From Bordetella sp. H567 (GTDB lineage Bacteria > Pseudomonadota > Gammaproteobacteria > Burkholderiales > Burkholderiaceae_B): DNA of 64,000 nt. The notes under the pieces are model-generated. The model ran no database searches and was not told the origin of the DNA. It saw only the letters and a program-made list of their open reading frames with translations. The stretch is from positions 2,306,084 through 2,370,083 of the forward strand of contig NZ_CP012334.1 in the NCBI RefSeq assembly GCF_001704295.1. Reading direction: 5' to 3'. The translations under genes and the position numbers were made by a program. Below are positions 8,755 through 17,965 of this stretch, in pieces. Each line of letters opens with the position of its first letter. The first letter of the stretch is position 1.

Positions 8755-8784
8755 TTGCGCCGGGTTAAATTTGTTTCCTAGAAT
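8755..8784 (+). promoter_or_regulatory. Sigma-70-type promoter of the aceE operon
   Basis: TTGCGC at 8755-8760 and TAGAAT at 8779-8784 are separated by 18 bases, which fits a housekeeping promoter. It is the only good match between the divergent kinase gene and aceE. It would give an mRNA leader of about 128 bases before the aceE ATG. Confidence 0.6.
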
Positions 8785-8918
8785 GCGCCGCATAAGTTGC
8801 CCTGGCCAGCCCCCCGCCGCGAAACCGCGCGGCGGGCACGGTATTGCGCGGGCGTTTTTCCATGCCCTTCGCGCCAGCACAGGCGCACGGCTACAACCCT
8901 CTCTGCTGGAGACACACG

Positions 8919-11627
8919 ATGTCCTCTAACGCCCTGGCTGGCGCCCAAACGGCTGCCAATGACGAAGACACCCTGGAAACCCAGGAGTGGCTCGAAGCGC
9001 TGGCGGCGGTGCTGGACCGCGAAGGCCCGGAACGCGCGCACTATCTGCTCGAACGCCTCATCGACGAGGCCCGCCGCTCCGGCGCTCACATTCCGTATTC
9101 GCCCAACACCGCTTATGTAAACACGATTCCGCCCGGGCTCGAACCGGCACACCCGGGCAACCTGGAACTGGAAGCGCGCATCCGCTCCTATGTACGCTGG
9201 AACGCCATGGCCATGGTCGTGCGGGCCAACCGGCATTCGCCTCCGGACGGCGGCGACCTGGGCGGCCATATCGCCTCCTTCGCCTCGCTGGCCACCATGA
9301 TCAGCACCGGCCAGAATCACTTCTGGCACGGCGAGAGCGAAGGCCATGGCGGCGACCTGGTGTACTTCCAGGGCCATTCATCGCCCGGCGTCTACGCCCG
9401 CGCCTTCCTGGAAGGCCGGCTGACCGAAGAACAAATGGACCACTTCCGGCAGGAAGTGGATGGCAAGGGCCTGTCGTCGTATCCGCATCCGAAGCTGATG
9501 CCGGAATTCTGGCAGTTCCCCACCGTGTCGATGGGCCTGGGCCCCATCACCGCCATCTATCAGGCGCGCTTCCTGAAGTACCTGCATGCGCGCGGCCTGG
9601 CCAATACGGCCAATCGCAAGGTCTGGGTCTTCTGCGGTGACGGCGAAATGGACGAGCCGGAATCGCTGGGCGCGATCGCCCTGGCGGCCCGTGAAAAGCT
9701 GGACAACCTGATCTTCGTCATCAACTGCAACCTGCAGCGCCTGGACGGCCCGGTGCGCGGCAACGGCAAGATCATCCAGGAGCTGGAAGGCGATTTCCGC
9801 GGCAGCGGCTGGAACGTCATCAAGCTGATCTGGGGCGGCTATTGGGATCCGCTGCTGGCGCATGACAAGGAAGGCATCCTGCGCCGCGTGATGGAAGAAA
9901 CCGTCGACGGCGAATACCAGGCCTACAAGGCGAACGACGGCAAGTTCGTGCGCGAAAAGTTCTTCGGCAAGCACCCCAAGCTGCTGGAAATGGTCGCCCG
10001 CATGAGCGACGAGGATGTCTGGCGCCTGAATCGCGGCGGCCACGATCCGCACAAGGTCTACGCGGCCTTCGAGGCGGCGTCCAGCCACAAGGGCCAGCCC
10101 ACCGTCATCCTGGCCAAGACCATCAAGGGCTACGGCATGGGCCACGTCGGCCAGGCCAAGAACCCCACGCACCAGCAGAAGAAGCTGGACGTGGCGGCGG
10201 TGCGCGAATTCCGCGACCGCTTCGGCATCCCCATCCCGGACGACAAGCTGGAAGAACTGCCGTTCTTCAAGCCGGCCGAGGATTCGCCGGAAATGAAATA
10301 CCTGCACGAACGCCGCAAGGCGCTGGGCGGCTATCTGCCCAAGCGCCGCACCAAGGCCGACGAGCAGCTGAAGGCCCCCGCGCTGGAAGCCTTCAAGCCG
10401 GTGCTGGAAGCCACGGCCGAAGGCCGCGAGATCTCCACCACGCAGGCCTTCGTGCGTTCGCTGAACCAGATCCTGCGCGACAAGGAACTGGCGCCGCGCG
10501 TCGTGCCCATCCTGGCCGACGAATCGCGTACCTTCGGCATGGAAGGCCTGTTCCGCCAGATTGGCATCTATGCGCCCGAAGGGCAGAAGTACACCCCGGT
10601 CGATAAGGACCAGGTGATGTACTACAAGGAAGCGGCCGACGGCCAGCTGCTGCAGGAAGGCATCAACGAGGCGGGCGCGATGAGTTCGTGGATCGCGGCG
10701 GCGACGTCGTATTCCACGAACAACCGCATCATGGTGCCGTTCTATGTGTATTACTCGATGTTCGGCTTCCAGCGCATCGGCGACCTGGCCTGGCTGGCGG
10801 GCGATATGCAGGCGCGCGGCTTCCTGATCGGCGGCACGGCGGGCCGCACCACGCTGAACGGCGAAGGCCTGCAGCACGAGGACGGCCACAGCCACCTGAT
10901 GGCGGCGACCATCCCGAATTGCCTGCCCTACGATCCGACCTACGCGCACGAAGTGGCGGTCATCATCCAGGACGGCCTGCGGCGCATGGTGCAGAACCAG
11001 GAGAACGTCTACTACTACCTGACCGTGATGAACGAGAACTACCCGCACCCGGGCTTGAAGCCGGGCGACGAGGAAGGCATCGTGCGCGGCATGTACAAGC
11101 TGAAGACCGTGGGCAAGGGCAAGCAGCGCGTGCAGCTGATGGGCTCGGGCACCATCCTGCGCGAAGTCGAGGCCGCCGCGGCGCTGCTGGACACCGACTG
11201 GGGCGTCGCATCCGATATCTGGAGCGTGACCAGCTTCACGCTGCTGCGCCGCGAAGGCCAGGATATCGATCGCCACAATCTGCTGCATCCGACGGAAAAG
11301 AAGCCGCAGGCGCCGTACGTGACGCAGCAGCTGGAGAAGACCGAGGGTCCGATCATCGCGTCGACCGACTACATGAAGCTTTACGCCGACCAGATCCGTC
11401 CATTCATTCCCAAGGGCCGCGAGTATCGCGTGCTGGGCACGGATGGTTTCGGCCGGTCCGATTTCCGCTACAAGCTGCGCGAGCATTTCGAGATCGACCG
11501 TCACTTCGTGGCCGTCGCTGCCCTGAAGGCGCTGGCGGACGAAGGCGCCATTCCGGCTTCCAAGGTGGCCGAGGCCATCAAGAAATACGGAATCAACCCC
11601 GAGAAAGCCAACCCGCAATACGCCTGA
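8919..11627 (+). CDS. aceE: Pyruvate dehydrogenase E1 component, homodimeric, 902 aa
   Basis: Thiamine-diphosphate-dependent E1 of the pyruvate dehydrogenase complex, which decarboxylates pyruvate and transfers acetyl to the lipoyl domains of E2. The thiamine-diphosphate motif begins at VFCGDGEMDEPES and ends at the NCN of FVINCNLQRLDG (about residues 236-275). The N-terminal SPNTAYVNTIP and the later GRTTLNGEGLQHEDGHS segments are standard for the AceE class. The length fits the homodimeric type. I start at the ATG at 8919 (MSSNALAG) because GGAG lies just upstream in CTGGAGACACACG; the frame is open earlier, to 8844. aceF follows after 12 bases. Confidence 0.97.
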   Translation: MSSNALAGAQTAANDEDTLETQEWLEALAAVLDREGPERAHYLLERLIDEARRSGAHIPYSPNTAYVNTIPPGLEPAHPGNLELEARIRSYVRWNAMAMVVRANRHSPPDGGDLGGHIASFASLATMISTGQNHFWHGESEGHGGDLVYFQGHSSPGVYARAFLEGRLTEEQMDHFRQEVDGKGLSSYPHPKLMPEFWQFPTVSMGLGPITAIYQARFLKYLHARGLANTANRKVWVFCGDGEMDEPESLGAIALAAREKLDNLIFVINCNLQRLDGPVRGNGKIIQELEGDFRGSGWNVIKLIWGGYWDPLLAHDKEGILRRVMEETVDGEYQAYKANDGKFVREKFFGKHPKLLEMVARMSDEDVWRLNRGGHDPHKVYAAFEAASSHKGQPTVILAKTIKGYGMGHVGQAKNPTHQQKKLDVAAVREFRDRFGIPIPDDKLEELPFFKPAEDSPEMKYLHERRKALGGYLPKRRTKADEQLKAPALEAFKPVLEATAEGREISTTQAFVRSLNQILRDKELAPRVVPILADESRTFGMEGLFRQIGIYAPEGQKYTPVDKDQVMYYKEAADGQLLQEGINEAGAMSSWIAAATSYSTNNRIMVPFYVYYSMFGFQRIGDLAWLAGDMQARGFLIGGTAGRTTLNGEGLQHEDGHSHLMAATIPNCLPYDPTYAHEVAVIIQDGLRRMVQNQENVYYYLTVMNENYPHPGLKPGDEEGIVRGMYKLKTVGKGKQRVQLMGSGTILREVEAAAALLDTDWGVASDIWSVTSFTLLRREGQDIDRHNLLHPTEKKPQAPYVTQQLEKTEGPIIASTDYMKLYADQIRPFIPKGREYRVLGTDGFGRSDFRYKLREHFEIDRHFVAVAALKALADEGAIPASKVAEAIKKYGINPEKANPQYA

Positions 11628-11639
11628 GGCCCGAACGAC

Positions 11640-13331
11640 ATGAGCAATACGGTGGAAATCAAGGTACCTGACATCGGCGACTTCAAGGAAGTCGAAGTCA
11701 TCGAAGTGCTGGTGGCTCCCGGCGACACGATCAAGCCCGAACAGAGCCTGATCACGGTGGAGTCGGACAAGGCGTCCATGGAAATCCCGTCGTCCGAAGG
11801 CGGGGTGGTCAAGTCGGTGAAGGTCAAGGTTGGCGACAAGGTGTCCATGGGCACGGTCGTCCTGGAACTGGAAGCGGGCGGCGCGGCCGAAGCGCCCGCC
11901 GCCGCGCCGGCGAAGCAGGAAGAAAAGCCCGCGGCCCAGCCCCAGAGCCAGCCTGCCCAGGCGGCCGCGCAGCCCCAGGCGGCGGCGCCCGCGCCCGCGC
12001 CCGCGGGCGGCGGCGAAGCCGTCATCGAGGTGCCGGACATCGGGGACTTCAAGGAAGTCGAGGTCATCGAAGTGATGGTCGCTGTCGGCGACACGATCAA
12101 GACCGAGCAAAGCCTGATCACGGTGGAGTCGGACAAGGCCTCGATGGAAATCCCCGCGTCGCAGGGCGGCGTGGTGAAGGAAGTGCGCGTCAAGGTGGGT
12201 GACAAGGTGTCCAAGGGCACGCCGCTGGTCGTGGTGGAAGGCGGCGCCCCGGCTGCCGCGCCGTCCGGCCAGGCCGCCGCGCCCGCTCCGGCCGCCGCCC
12301 CGGCGCAGGCCGCACCGGCAAGCGCGGCTGCCGCGGCGCCCGCGCCCGCGGCTGCCGCACGGCCGGCGCCCCCCGCTGCCGCGTTGCCCGCCGCCGATCT
12401 CAAGCCCGGCCAGCTGCCGCACGCGTCACCGTCGGTGCGCAAGTTCGCGCGCGAACTGGGCGTGGACCTGGCGCGCGTGGCGGGCAGCGGCCCGAAGGGC
12501 CGTATCACGCAGGAAGACGTGCGCGGCTTCGTCAAGCAGGCCTTGGCCGGCGGCGCGCCCGCCGCGGCCGGCGCGGCGGCAGGCGGCAATGTCGGCGGCC
12601 TGAACGTGCTGGCCTGGCCGCAGATCGACTTCAGCAAGTTCGGTCCCGTCGAAGCCAAGCCGCTGTCGCGCATCAAGAAGATTTCCGGCGCGAACCTGCA
12701 CCGCAACTGGGTCATGATCCCGCACGTCACCAATAACGACGAAGCGGACATCACCGACCTGGAAGCGCTGCGCGTGACCTTGAACAAGGAAAACGAGAAG
12801 GCCGGGATCAAGGTCACCATGCTCGCCTTCCTGATCAAGGCGATCGTGGCGGCGCTGAAGAAGTTCCCCGAGTTCAACGCATCGCTGGATGGCGACAACC
12901 TGGTGCTCAAGCAGTACTACCACATCGGCTTCGCGGCCGACACGCCCAATGGGCTGGTGGTGCCCGTGCTGCGCGATGCGGACAAGAAAGGCATCCTGGA
13001 CCTGGCGCGCGAAACCTCCGAAATGGCCAGGAAGGCGCGCGACGGCAAGCTGTCGCCGTCCGAAATGCAGGGCGGCTGCTTCTCGATATCCTCGCTGGGC
13101 GGGATCGGCGGCACGCATTTCACGCCCATCATCAATGCGCCCGAAGTGGCCATCCTGGGCGTGTCGCGCTCCGAGTTCAAACCGGTATGGGACGGCAAGC
13201 AGTTCGTGCCGCGCCTGAAGCTGCCGCTGTCGCTGTCCTATGACCACCGTGTCATCGACGGCGCGGCCGCCGCCCGCTTCAATGCCTATCTGGGTGCGCT
13301 GCTGGCCGACTTCCGCCGCATCGCGCTGTAA
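11640..13331 (+). CDS. aceF: Dihydrolipoyl acetyltransferase (E2), two lipoyl domains, 563 aa
   Basis: Core E2 subunit that passes acetyl groups to coenzyme A. Two lipoyl domains (about residues 1-78 and 128-203) each carry the lipoylation site [10 protein letters not shown]. Ala/Pro-rich flexible linkers follow each. An E1/E3-binding domain sits near residues 258-298 ([25 protein letters not shown]). The catalytic domain ends in the active-site motif [18 protein letters not shown]. The first lipoyl domain is nearly identical in DNA to the N-terminus of the next gene. AUG start with the aceE stop 12 bases upstream; operon member. Confidence 0.97.
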   Translation: MSNTVEIKVPDIGDFKEVEVIEVLVAPGDTIKPEQSLITVESDKASMEIPSSEGGVVKSVKVKVGDKVSMGTVVLELEAGGAAEAPAAAPAKQEEKPAAQPQSQPAQAAAQPQAAAPAPAPAGGGEAVIEVPDIGDFKEVEVIEVMVAVGDTIKTEQSLITVESDKASMEIPASQGGVVKEVRVKVGDKVSKGTPLVVVEGGAPAAAPSGQAAAPAPAAAPAQAAPASAAAAAPAPAAAARPAPPAAALPAADLKPGQLPHASPSVRKFARELGVDLARVAGSGPKGRITQEDVRGFVKQALAGGAPAAAGAAAGGNVGGLNVLAWPQIDFSKFGPVEAKPLSRIKKISGANLHRNWVMIPHVTNNDEADITDLEALRVTLNKENEKAGIKVTMLAFLIKAIVAALKKFPEFNASLDGDNLVLKQYYHIGFAADTPNGLVVPVLRDADKKGILDLARETSEMARKARDGKLSPSEMQGGCFSISSLGGIGGTHFTPIINAPEVAILGVSRSEFKPVWDGKQFVPRLKLPLSLSYDHRVIDGAAAARFNAYLGALLADFRRIAL

Positions 13332-13343
13332 TCGGGGATCGAT

Positions 13344-15155
13344 ATGAGCAATACGGTGGAAATCAAGGTTCCCGATATCGGCGACTTCAAGGAAGTCGAG
13401 GTCATCGAAGTGCTGGTGGCCGCCGGCGATAGCATCAAGGCGGAACAAAGCCTGATCACGGTGGAATCGGACAAGGCGTCGATGGAAATCCCGTCTTCGC
13501 AGGGCGGGGTGGTCAAGGCGGTGAAGGTCAAGGTCGGCGACAAGGTGTCCATGGGCACCGCCATCCTGGACCTGGAACCGGCCGAAGCCGGGGCGGCGCA
13601 GGCCGCGCCGGTCCAGGCGGCAGCGGCGCCGGCGCCCGACGCGTCCGCGCCCGCTCCCGCGGCCGAGAAATCCGCGCCGCCGCCCGCGGCGGGCGCCGCG
13701 GCCGCCGTCGCGCCGGCCGCCGCCACGTATTCGGGCGGCGTGGACATCGAATGCGACATGCTGGTCCTGGGCGCGGGCCCCGGCGGCTATTCCGCCGCCT
13801 TCCGCGCCGCGGACCTGGGCCTGAAGACCGTGCTGGTGGAGCGCTATTCCTCGCTGGGCGGCGTCTGCCTGAACGTGGGCTGCATTCCCTCCAAGGCCTT
13901 GCTGCACGTGGCCGCCGTGATGGAAGAAGCCAAGGCGCTGGCCGATCACGGCATCAGTTTCGGCGAGCCCAAGATCGACCTGGACAAGCTGCGCAGCTTC
14001 AAGGACAGCGTGGTCGGCAAGCTGACCGGCGGCCTGGGTGGCATGGCCAAGATGCGCAAGGTGACGGTGGTGACCGGGGTGGGCGAATTCGCCGATCCCC
14101 ATCACATGACCGTCAAGGGCGCGGACGGCAAGACGCAGACGGTGCGCTTCAAGCAGGCCATCATCGCCGCGGGCAGCCAGGCGGTGCGGCTGCCCTTCAT
14201 GCCCGACGACGAGCGCGTGGTCGATTCCACCGGCGCGTTGCTGCTGCGCGGCATCCCCAAGAAAATGCTGATCGTGGGCGGCGGCATCATCGGCCTGGAA
14301 ATGGGCACGGTGTACTCCGCGCTGGGCGCGCGCCTGGACGTGGTCGAGATGCTGGACGGCCTGATGCAGGGCGCGGACCGCGACATGGTCAAGGTGTGGC
14401 AGAAGATGAACACGCCGCGCTTCGACAACATCATGCTCAAGACGAAGACCGTGGCCGCCGAAGCCCGCAAGGACGGCATCTACGTGAGCTTCGAAGGCGA
14501 GGGCGCCCCCAAGGAGCCGCAGCGCTACGACCTGGTGTTGCAGGCCGTGGGACGTTCCCCCAACGGCAAGAAGATCGGCGCCGACAAGGCCGGCATCGCG
14601 GTGACCGACCGGGGCTTCATTCCGGTCGACCAACAGATGCGCACCAACGTGCCGCACATCTACGCCATCGGCGACATCGTCGGCAACCCGATGCTGGCGC
14701 ACAAGGCCGTGCATGAAGGCCACGTGGCGGCGGAAGCGGCGTCGGGCGAGAAGTCTTTCTTCGATGCGCGCGTGATCCCTTCCGTGGCCTATACGGACCC
14801 CGAAGTGGCATGGGTGGGCCTGACCGAGGACGACGCGAAGAAGCAGGGCATCAAGATCGAGAAGGGCGTGTTCCCGTGGGCGGCGTCCGGCCGCGCCATC
14901 GCCAACGGCCGCGACGAAGGCTTCACCAAGCTGATCTTCGACGCGGACAACCACCGCATCCTGGGCGGCGGCATCGTCGGCACGCATGCCGGCGACCTGA
15001 TCAGCGAACTGGCGCTGGCCGTGGAGATGGGCGCGGATGTCGTGGACATCGCCAGGACGATCCACCCGCATCCCACGCTGGGCGAATCGGTGGGCATGGC
15101 CGCGGAAGTCGCCGAAGGCGTCTGCACGGATCTGCCGCCGGTGAAGAAGAAGTAG
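13344..15155 (+). CDS. lpdA: Dihydrolipoyl dehydrogenase (E3) with N-terminal lipoyl domain, 603 aa
   Basis: FAD-dependent E3 of the pyruvate dehydrogenase complex, which reoxidises dihydrolipoyl groups with NAD. Residues 1-75 form a lipoyl domain with the site [10 protein letters not shown], followed by an Ala/Pro linker to about 130. The disulfide reductase core starts at the FAD motif [12 protein letters not shown], has the redox pair in [16 protein letters not shown], the NAD motif [12 protein letters not shown], and the active-site pair HPHPTLGES near the C-terminus. Lipoyl-E3 fusions are known in several beta-proteobacteria and Neisseria, so this is expected here. Start is the ATG at 13344, 12 bases after aceF. 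The operon ends at the terminator that follows. Confidence 0.97.
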   Translation: MSNTVEIKVPDIGDFKEVEVIEVLVAAGDSIKAEQSLITVESDKASMEIPSSQGGVVKAVKVKVGDKVSMGTAILDLEPAEAGAAQAAPVQAAAAPAPDASAPAPAAEKSAPPPAAGAAAAVAPAAATYSGGVDIECDMLVLGAGPGGYSAAFRAADLGLKTVLVERYSSLGGVCLNVGCIPSKALLHVAAVMEEAKALADHGISFGEPKIDLDKLRSFKDSVVGKLTGGLGGMAKMRKVTVVTGVGEFADPHHMTVKGADGKTQTVRFKQAIIAAGSQAVRLPFMPDDERVVDSTGALLLRGIPKKMLIVGGGIIGLEMGTVYSALGARLDVVEMLDGLMQGADRDMVKVWQKMNTPRFDNIMLKTKTVAAEARKDGIYVSFEGEGAPKEPQRYDLVLQAVGRSPNGKKIGADKAGIAVTDRGFIPVDQQMRTNVPHIYAIGDIVGNPMLAHKAVHEGHVAAEAASGEKSFFDARVIPSVAYTDPEVAWVGLTEDDAKKQGIKIEKGVFPWAASGRAIANGRDEGFTKLIFDADNHRILGGGIVGTHAGDLISELALAVEMGADVVDIARTIHPHPTLGESVGMAAEVAEGVCTDLPPVKKK

Positions 15156-15180
15156 CCAGCCGCAGCCTGTTGGAAAAAGA

Positions 15181-15256
15181 GCGGCCCGCGTCGGACCGCT
15201 CCCGAAGCTGGACGCAAATCCAGCCTTCGGGGGTCGGTTCAATGCGGGCCGTTTTT
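15181..15256 (+). terminator. Bidirectional terminator between lpdA and the sugar operon
   Basis: CGGCCCGC (15182-15189) pairs with GCGGGCCG (15244-15251), followed by TTTTT on the plus strand. On the minus strand the stem is preceded on the plus-strand map by GGAAAAAG, giving a T-run there too. A second stem (GAAGCTGG with CCAGCCTTC) fits inside. The structure can stop both lpdA and the leftward operon that ends at 15319. Confidence 0.8.
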
Positions 15257-15318
15257 CTTGCCGCGGGGCGGTGCGGCGGCAAGAAAATCCTGCCGCGCCA
15301 TTGCCCGCGCCGGCTGCC

Positions 15319-16092
15319 TCAGGAAGTCCTCTTCAGATAGCCGTCGGGCGCGACCGAAATCAACACCTTGTTTTCGATATCCCGGTCGATCTCGAAGGAC
15401 GGATGGCGCCGCACGTAGTCCCACACTGCCGTCTTGGGATTGTCGCCGGGGCCCCAGGGGCGGTCGTTGGACAGGGACGCGGGCAGATCCTCCACCACGG
15501 TATCGAACACGACACAGTAGCTGCCCACGCTGGTCAGCGGCGCGTATGCCTCCAGTTCCGCCAACACGTGCGCATGCGTATGGTTGCTGTCCAGGCATAC
15601 CAGCACCGTCTGGTGCCCGGCCGCCAAGGCCCGGACCTGGTCCACCACTTCCGGGGCAATGCTGGAGCCCTGGATCATCTGGATGCGCGAGGACATGGCG
15701 TGGGCCGCGATGGCCTCGCGGTTGTGCGGGCGGATATCGATGTCTATGCCGACCACCTTGCGCCGCGATTGCCGCGGATCGATGGTCGTACCCGCCGCGA
15801 TGGCTTCTTCCATGTCCAGCAGGGCCAGCATCGAGGCGCTGAGGATGAGCGATCCGCCGTGCGCGATGCCGGTTTCGATGATCAGGTCCGGCTTGACCGT
15901 CCAGATCAGTTCCTGCATCGCCACCATGTCCTGCGGATACTGGATGATGGGGCGGCCCAGCCAATTGAAGTTGTAGGAATACTTGGGCGCGATGGAAGCC
16001 AGCAGGAATCCGCGTGCCGCCTGCTTCAACGCATCATCGTGCGCATTGGCGTCGATGCGGGCGGCGACTTCTTTCTGGAACGAGTCATTCAT
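15319..16092 (-). CDS. CmcI-like (cephalosporin hydroxylase/rhamnosyl O-methyltransferase family) protein, 257 aa
   Basis: This protein belongs to the CmcI family, a Rossmann-fold methyltransferase-like group often named cephalosporin hydroxylase that includes sugar O-methyltransferases. Typical features are LGRPIIQYPQDMVAMQELI, the SAM-site region PDLIIETGIAHGGS, VVGIDIDIRPHN, and LDSNHTHAHVLAELEAY. I chose the ATG at 16092 (MNDSFQK); it overlaps the stop of the upstream methyltransferase by eight bases. It is the last gene of the leftward sugar operon. From the setting I infer O-methylation of the deoxysugar; antibiotic hydroxylation is unlikely. Confidence 0.75.
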   Translation of the reverse strand: MNDSFQKEVAARIDANAHDDALKQAARGFLLASIAPKYSYNFNWLGRPIIQYPQDMVAMQELIWTVKPDLIIETGIAHGGSLILSASMLALLDMEEAIAAGTTIDPRQSRRKVVGIDIDIRPHNREAIAAHAMSSRIQMIQGSSIAPEVVDQVRALAAGHQTVLVCLDSNHTHAHVLAELEAYAPLTSVGSYCVVFDTVVEDLPASLSNDRPWGPGDNPKTAVWDYVRRHPSFEIDRDIENKVLISVAPDGYLKRTS

Positions 16093-17137
16093 CGTCGACT
16101 CCGATGTAGGTATAGGCATTGCCAGTCATGTCCTTGATTTCCGGCAGGTAGTTGGAATTCATCACATAGATGGGCGCACCGGCCGGCAGGCCGCCCAGCG
16201 CGGCTTCGGGCGTGCTGACCTGGAGTCCCGTCGCGGCGATGTACTTGCCCTGTTTTGCCGGGTTGATGTCAATGATGGTGTCGATTGCGCGGCCCCGCCG
16301 TTCCATCAGCAAGGCGAAGATCACGCCCTTGGAGGCGCCACCCCAGACCACCCCGGCCCCGGTGCGAGACGCGCCCAGCCGCTCGATGGACGACAGGAAG
16401 CCGTCCGGCAGCCCAACGGGTTGCGCCGGTGGAAGCGCCTGGCGCAGGCTGCCCAGGTCCGCCACGACGTACAGGTACTGGCCGCCGAAGATCCGGCCCG
16501 ACTCGATCACCCGATCGAAGATGCGGTGGAAGTCATCGAGGCGGAAGTAGTTGACATGCTCGTAGAAGAAGTCGAACCACGCCTTGTGGGCCAGGATCCA
16601 GTCCAGGCAGGGCACCTCGATATAGATGCGGCCGGCATGGCCGTTGGCCTGGGCCAGCTGCCGCAGGAAGGGCAGCGGGTCCTGTATGTGCTCCAGGACG
16701 TGGCGCAGGATCAATCCCGCGCCGCGCCCGACCAGCGAAGGCGCGAAAAGCTCGCGCCGGATACGCGGGTTCTCGCCTTCGTAGGCAGGGTCGAAGCCGG
16801 CGATATCGCAGCCGCGGTCGGCCAATGTTTCCAGGAAATAGCCTTTGCCGCAGCCCACTTCCACCAGGCTCTGCCGTCCCAGCAGGCGTTCCACGATGTC
16901 GCCCACGTCCGCCAGGTGGCGTTGGAAGGAGGGACTATTGCCTTGCTCGTTCTGGTAGTGCTCGTCGTACACCATCAGCTCGGGCCGGAAGGCCAGGTTG
17001 GCGACGATCCCTGTGTTGGGATCCTGGGCCAGGCGGATGTCGCCCTTGGGGCACTGGCGTGCCGCCGCGCGCGTCGCGTACATGCGGTTCTGGAAAACCG
17101 GGAAGTCCCGTTGTTCGTAGAGAATCTCGCTCATCAT
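16085..17137 (-). CDS. SAM-dependent methyltransferase of the sugar operon, 350 aa
   Basis: A class I methyltransferase. The SAM motif is SLVEVGCGKGYFLETLADRG (about residues 89-108), with ILRHVLEHIQDPLPFL further on. The C-terminal half (WGGASKGVIF, IDINPAKQGKY, NSNYLPEIKDM) resembles the C-terminal domain of C-methyltransferases acting on nucleotide sugars. The N-terminal region has the general shape of the zinc-binding segment of such enzymes but keeps only one Cys, so zinc binding is probably lost. Its ATG directly abuts the stop of the preceding SDR gene (TGAATG). Substrate is unknown; a late methylation of the CDP-sugar or of the finished glycan is likely. Confidence 0.75.
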   Translation of the reverse strand: MMSEILYEQRDFPVFQNRMYATRAAARQCPKGDIRLAQDPNTGIVANLAFRPELMVYDEHYQNEQGNSPSFQRHLADVGDIVERLLGRQSLVEVGCGKGYFLETLADRGCDIAGFDPAYEGENPRIRRELFAPSLVGRGAGLILRHVLEHIQDPLPFLRQLAQANGHAGRIYIEVPCLDWILAHKAWFDFFYEHVNYFRLDDFHRIFDRVIESGRIFGGQYLYVVADLGSLRQALPPAQPVGLPDGFLSSIERLGASRTGAGVVWGGASKGVIFALLMERRGRAIDTIIDINPAKQGKYIAATGLQVSTPEAALGGLPAGAPIYVMNSNYLPEIKDMTGNAYTYIGVDDE

Positions 17138-17965
17138 TCAGTCCTTCACGCCTACGATGACGGGCGGATCGATGTCGTTGTCGGGACGGGCGCCGAAACG
17201 CAGCAGGTCGCGGTGGCCGGACGCGTCGGCGAGTGCCTCGACCAGGGCCCGCACCGTCACGGCACGCCCTGAACACACGTTGATCGCACCTTGGCGTTCG
17301 CCCATCAGGTGCTGCGCGAGATCGCGGGCGGCATCCTCGACCGGCATGTAGTCCCTGACCTGGTTCGCGTGCGTCAATTCCACCGGCAGCCGCTGGGCCA
17401 GGCGCTGCCTGACATAGGCGATCAGGCGGCGCGGGTCTTCCCCTTCGCCGTGCAGGTAGAACAGGCGGCACCAGGCAAAGGAAATGCCCGCTTCGCGGAG
17501 AAAGCCGTCCAGCGCCAGGTAGGCGGCGGCCTTGGCCGCGGCATAGGGAGACATGGGTCGCAGGGGCGTATCGACCGACAGGTGCCCGGCGCTGGTGTCG
17601 TATTCGAAGCAGGTGCCGACGCCCACGAAGCGCGATACGCCGGCGCGCGCGCATCCCCGCGCCATGGCCAGCGTGCCGGCCAGGCAGTCCAGGTTGCGCG
17701 GCGATCGCAGGTAGAGCCCTGGCTCCACGTACCAGGCCAGATGCAATACCCGGCTGCATCCGGCCGCGACATCCGCCCACCACGCGGCGGGCTCGGCGAA
17801 CAGGTCCCCGGTCTCGATGATCTCGGCGCCGGGCGGCCAGTCCGCGCCCCTGTCGCGCCGGGGGCGGGCAATCACACGCAGCGGCACGCCGGCGGCATGC
17901 AGGCGGGCCAGCACATGCCTGCCGACGAAGCCGGAGGCGCCGGTAAGCAGCACTTTCTGCTTCAT
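17138..17965 (-). CDS. NAD(P)-dependent sugar epimerase/reductase (extended SDR), 275 aa
   Basis: An extended short-chain dehydrogenase. The dinucleotide motif is VLLTGASGFVGRHVL at residues 5-19, and the catalytic pair is the YAAAK of MSPYAAAKAA. FRRP-like substrate segments such as TPLRPMSPYA and NQVRDYMPVEDAA are typical of nucleotide-sugar 4-ketoreductases. The start at 17965 (MKQKVLLTG) overlaps the upstream stop as ATGA; a longer frame to 18058 lies inside that gene and is rejected. In this operon it is the best candidate to reduce the 4-keto group after C-methylation. It could instead be an epimerase. Confidence 0.82.
   Translation of the reverse strand: MKQKVLLTGASGFVGRHVLARLHAAGVPLRVIARPRRDRGADWPPGAEIIETGDLFAEPAAWWADVAAGCSRVLHLAWYVEPGLYLRSPRNLDCLAGTLAMARGCARAGVSRFVGVGTCFEYDTSAGHLSVDTPLRPMSPYAAAKAAAYLALDGFLREAGISFAWCRLFYLHGEGEDPRRLIAYVRQRLAQRLPVELTHANQVRDYMPVEDAARDLAQHLMGERQGAINVCSGRAVTVRALVEALADASGHRDLLRFGARPDNDIDPPVIVGVKD

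Noticed and set aside
9378-12422. A 1014-codon open frame on the minus strand across aceE and aceF
   Set aside because: It mirrors the codon structure of well-identified genes on the other strand and has a His/Arg/Gly-rich composition typical of antisense frames in GC-rich DNA.
12426-15242. A 938-codon minus-strand frame across aceF and lpdA
   Set aside because: Same reason: antisense shadow of two certain genes, with no domain match.
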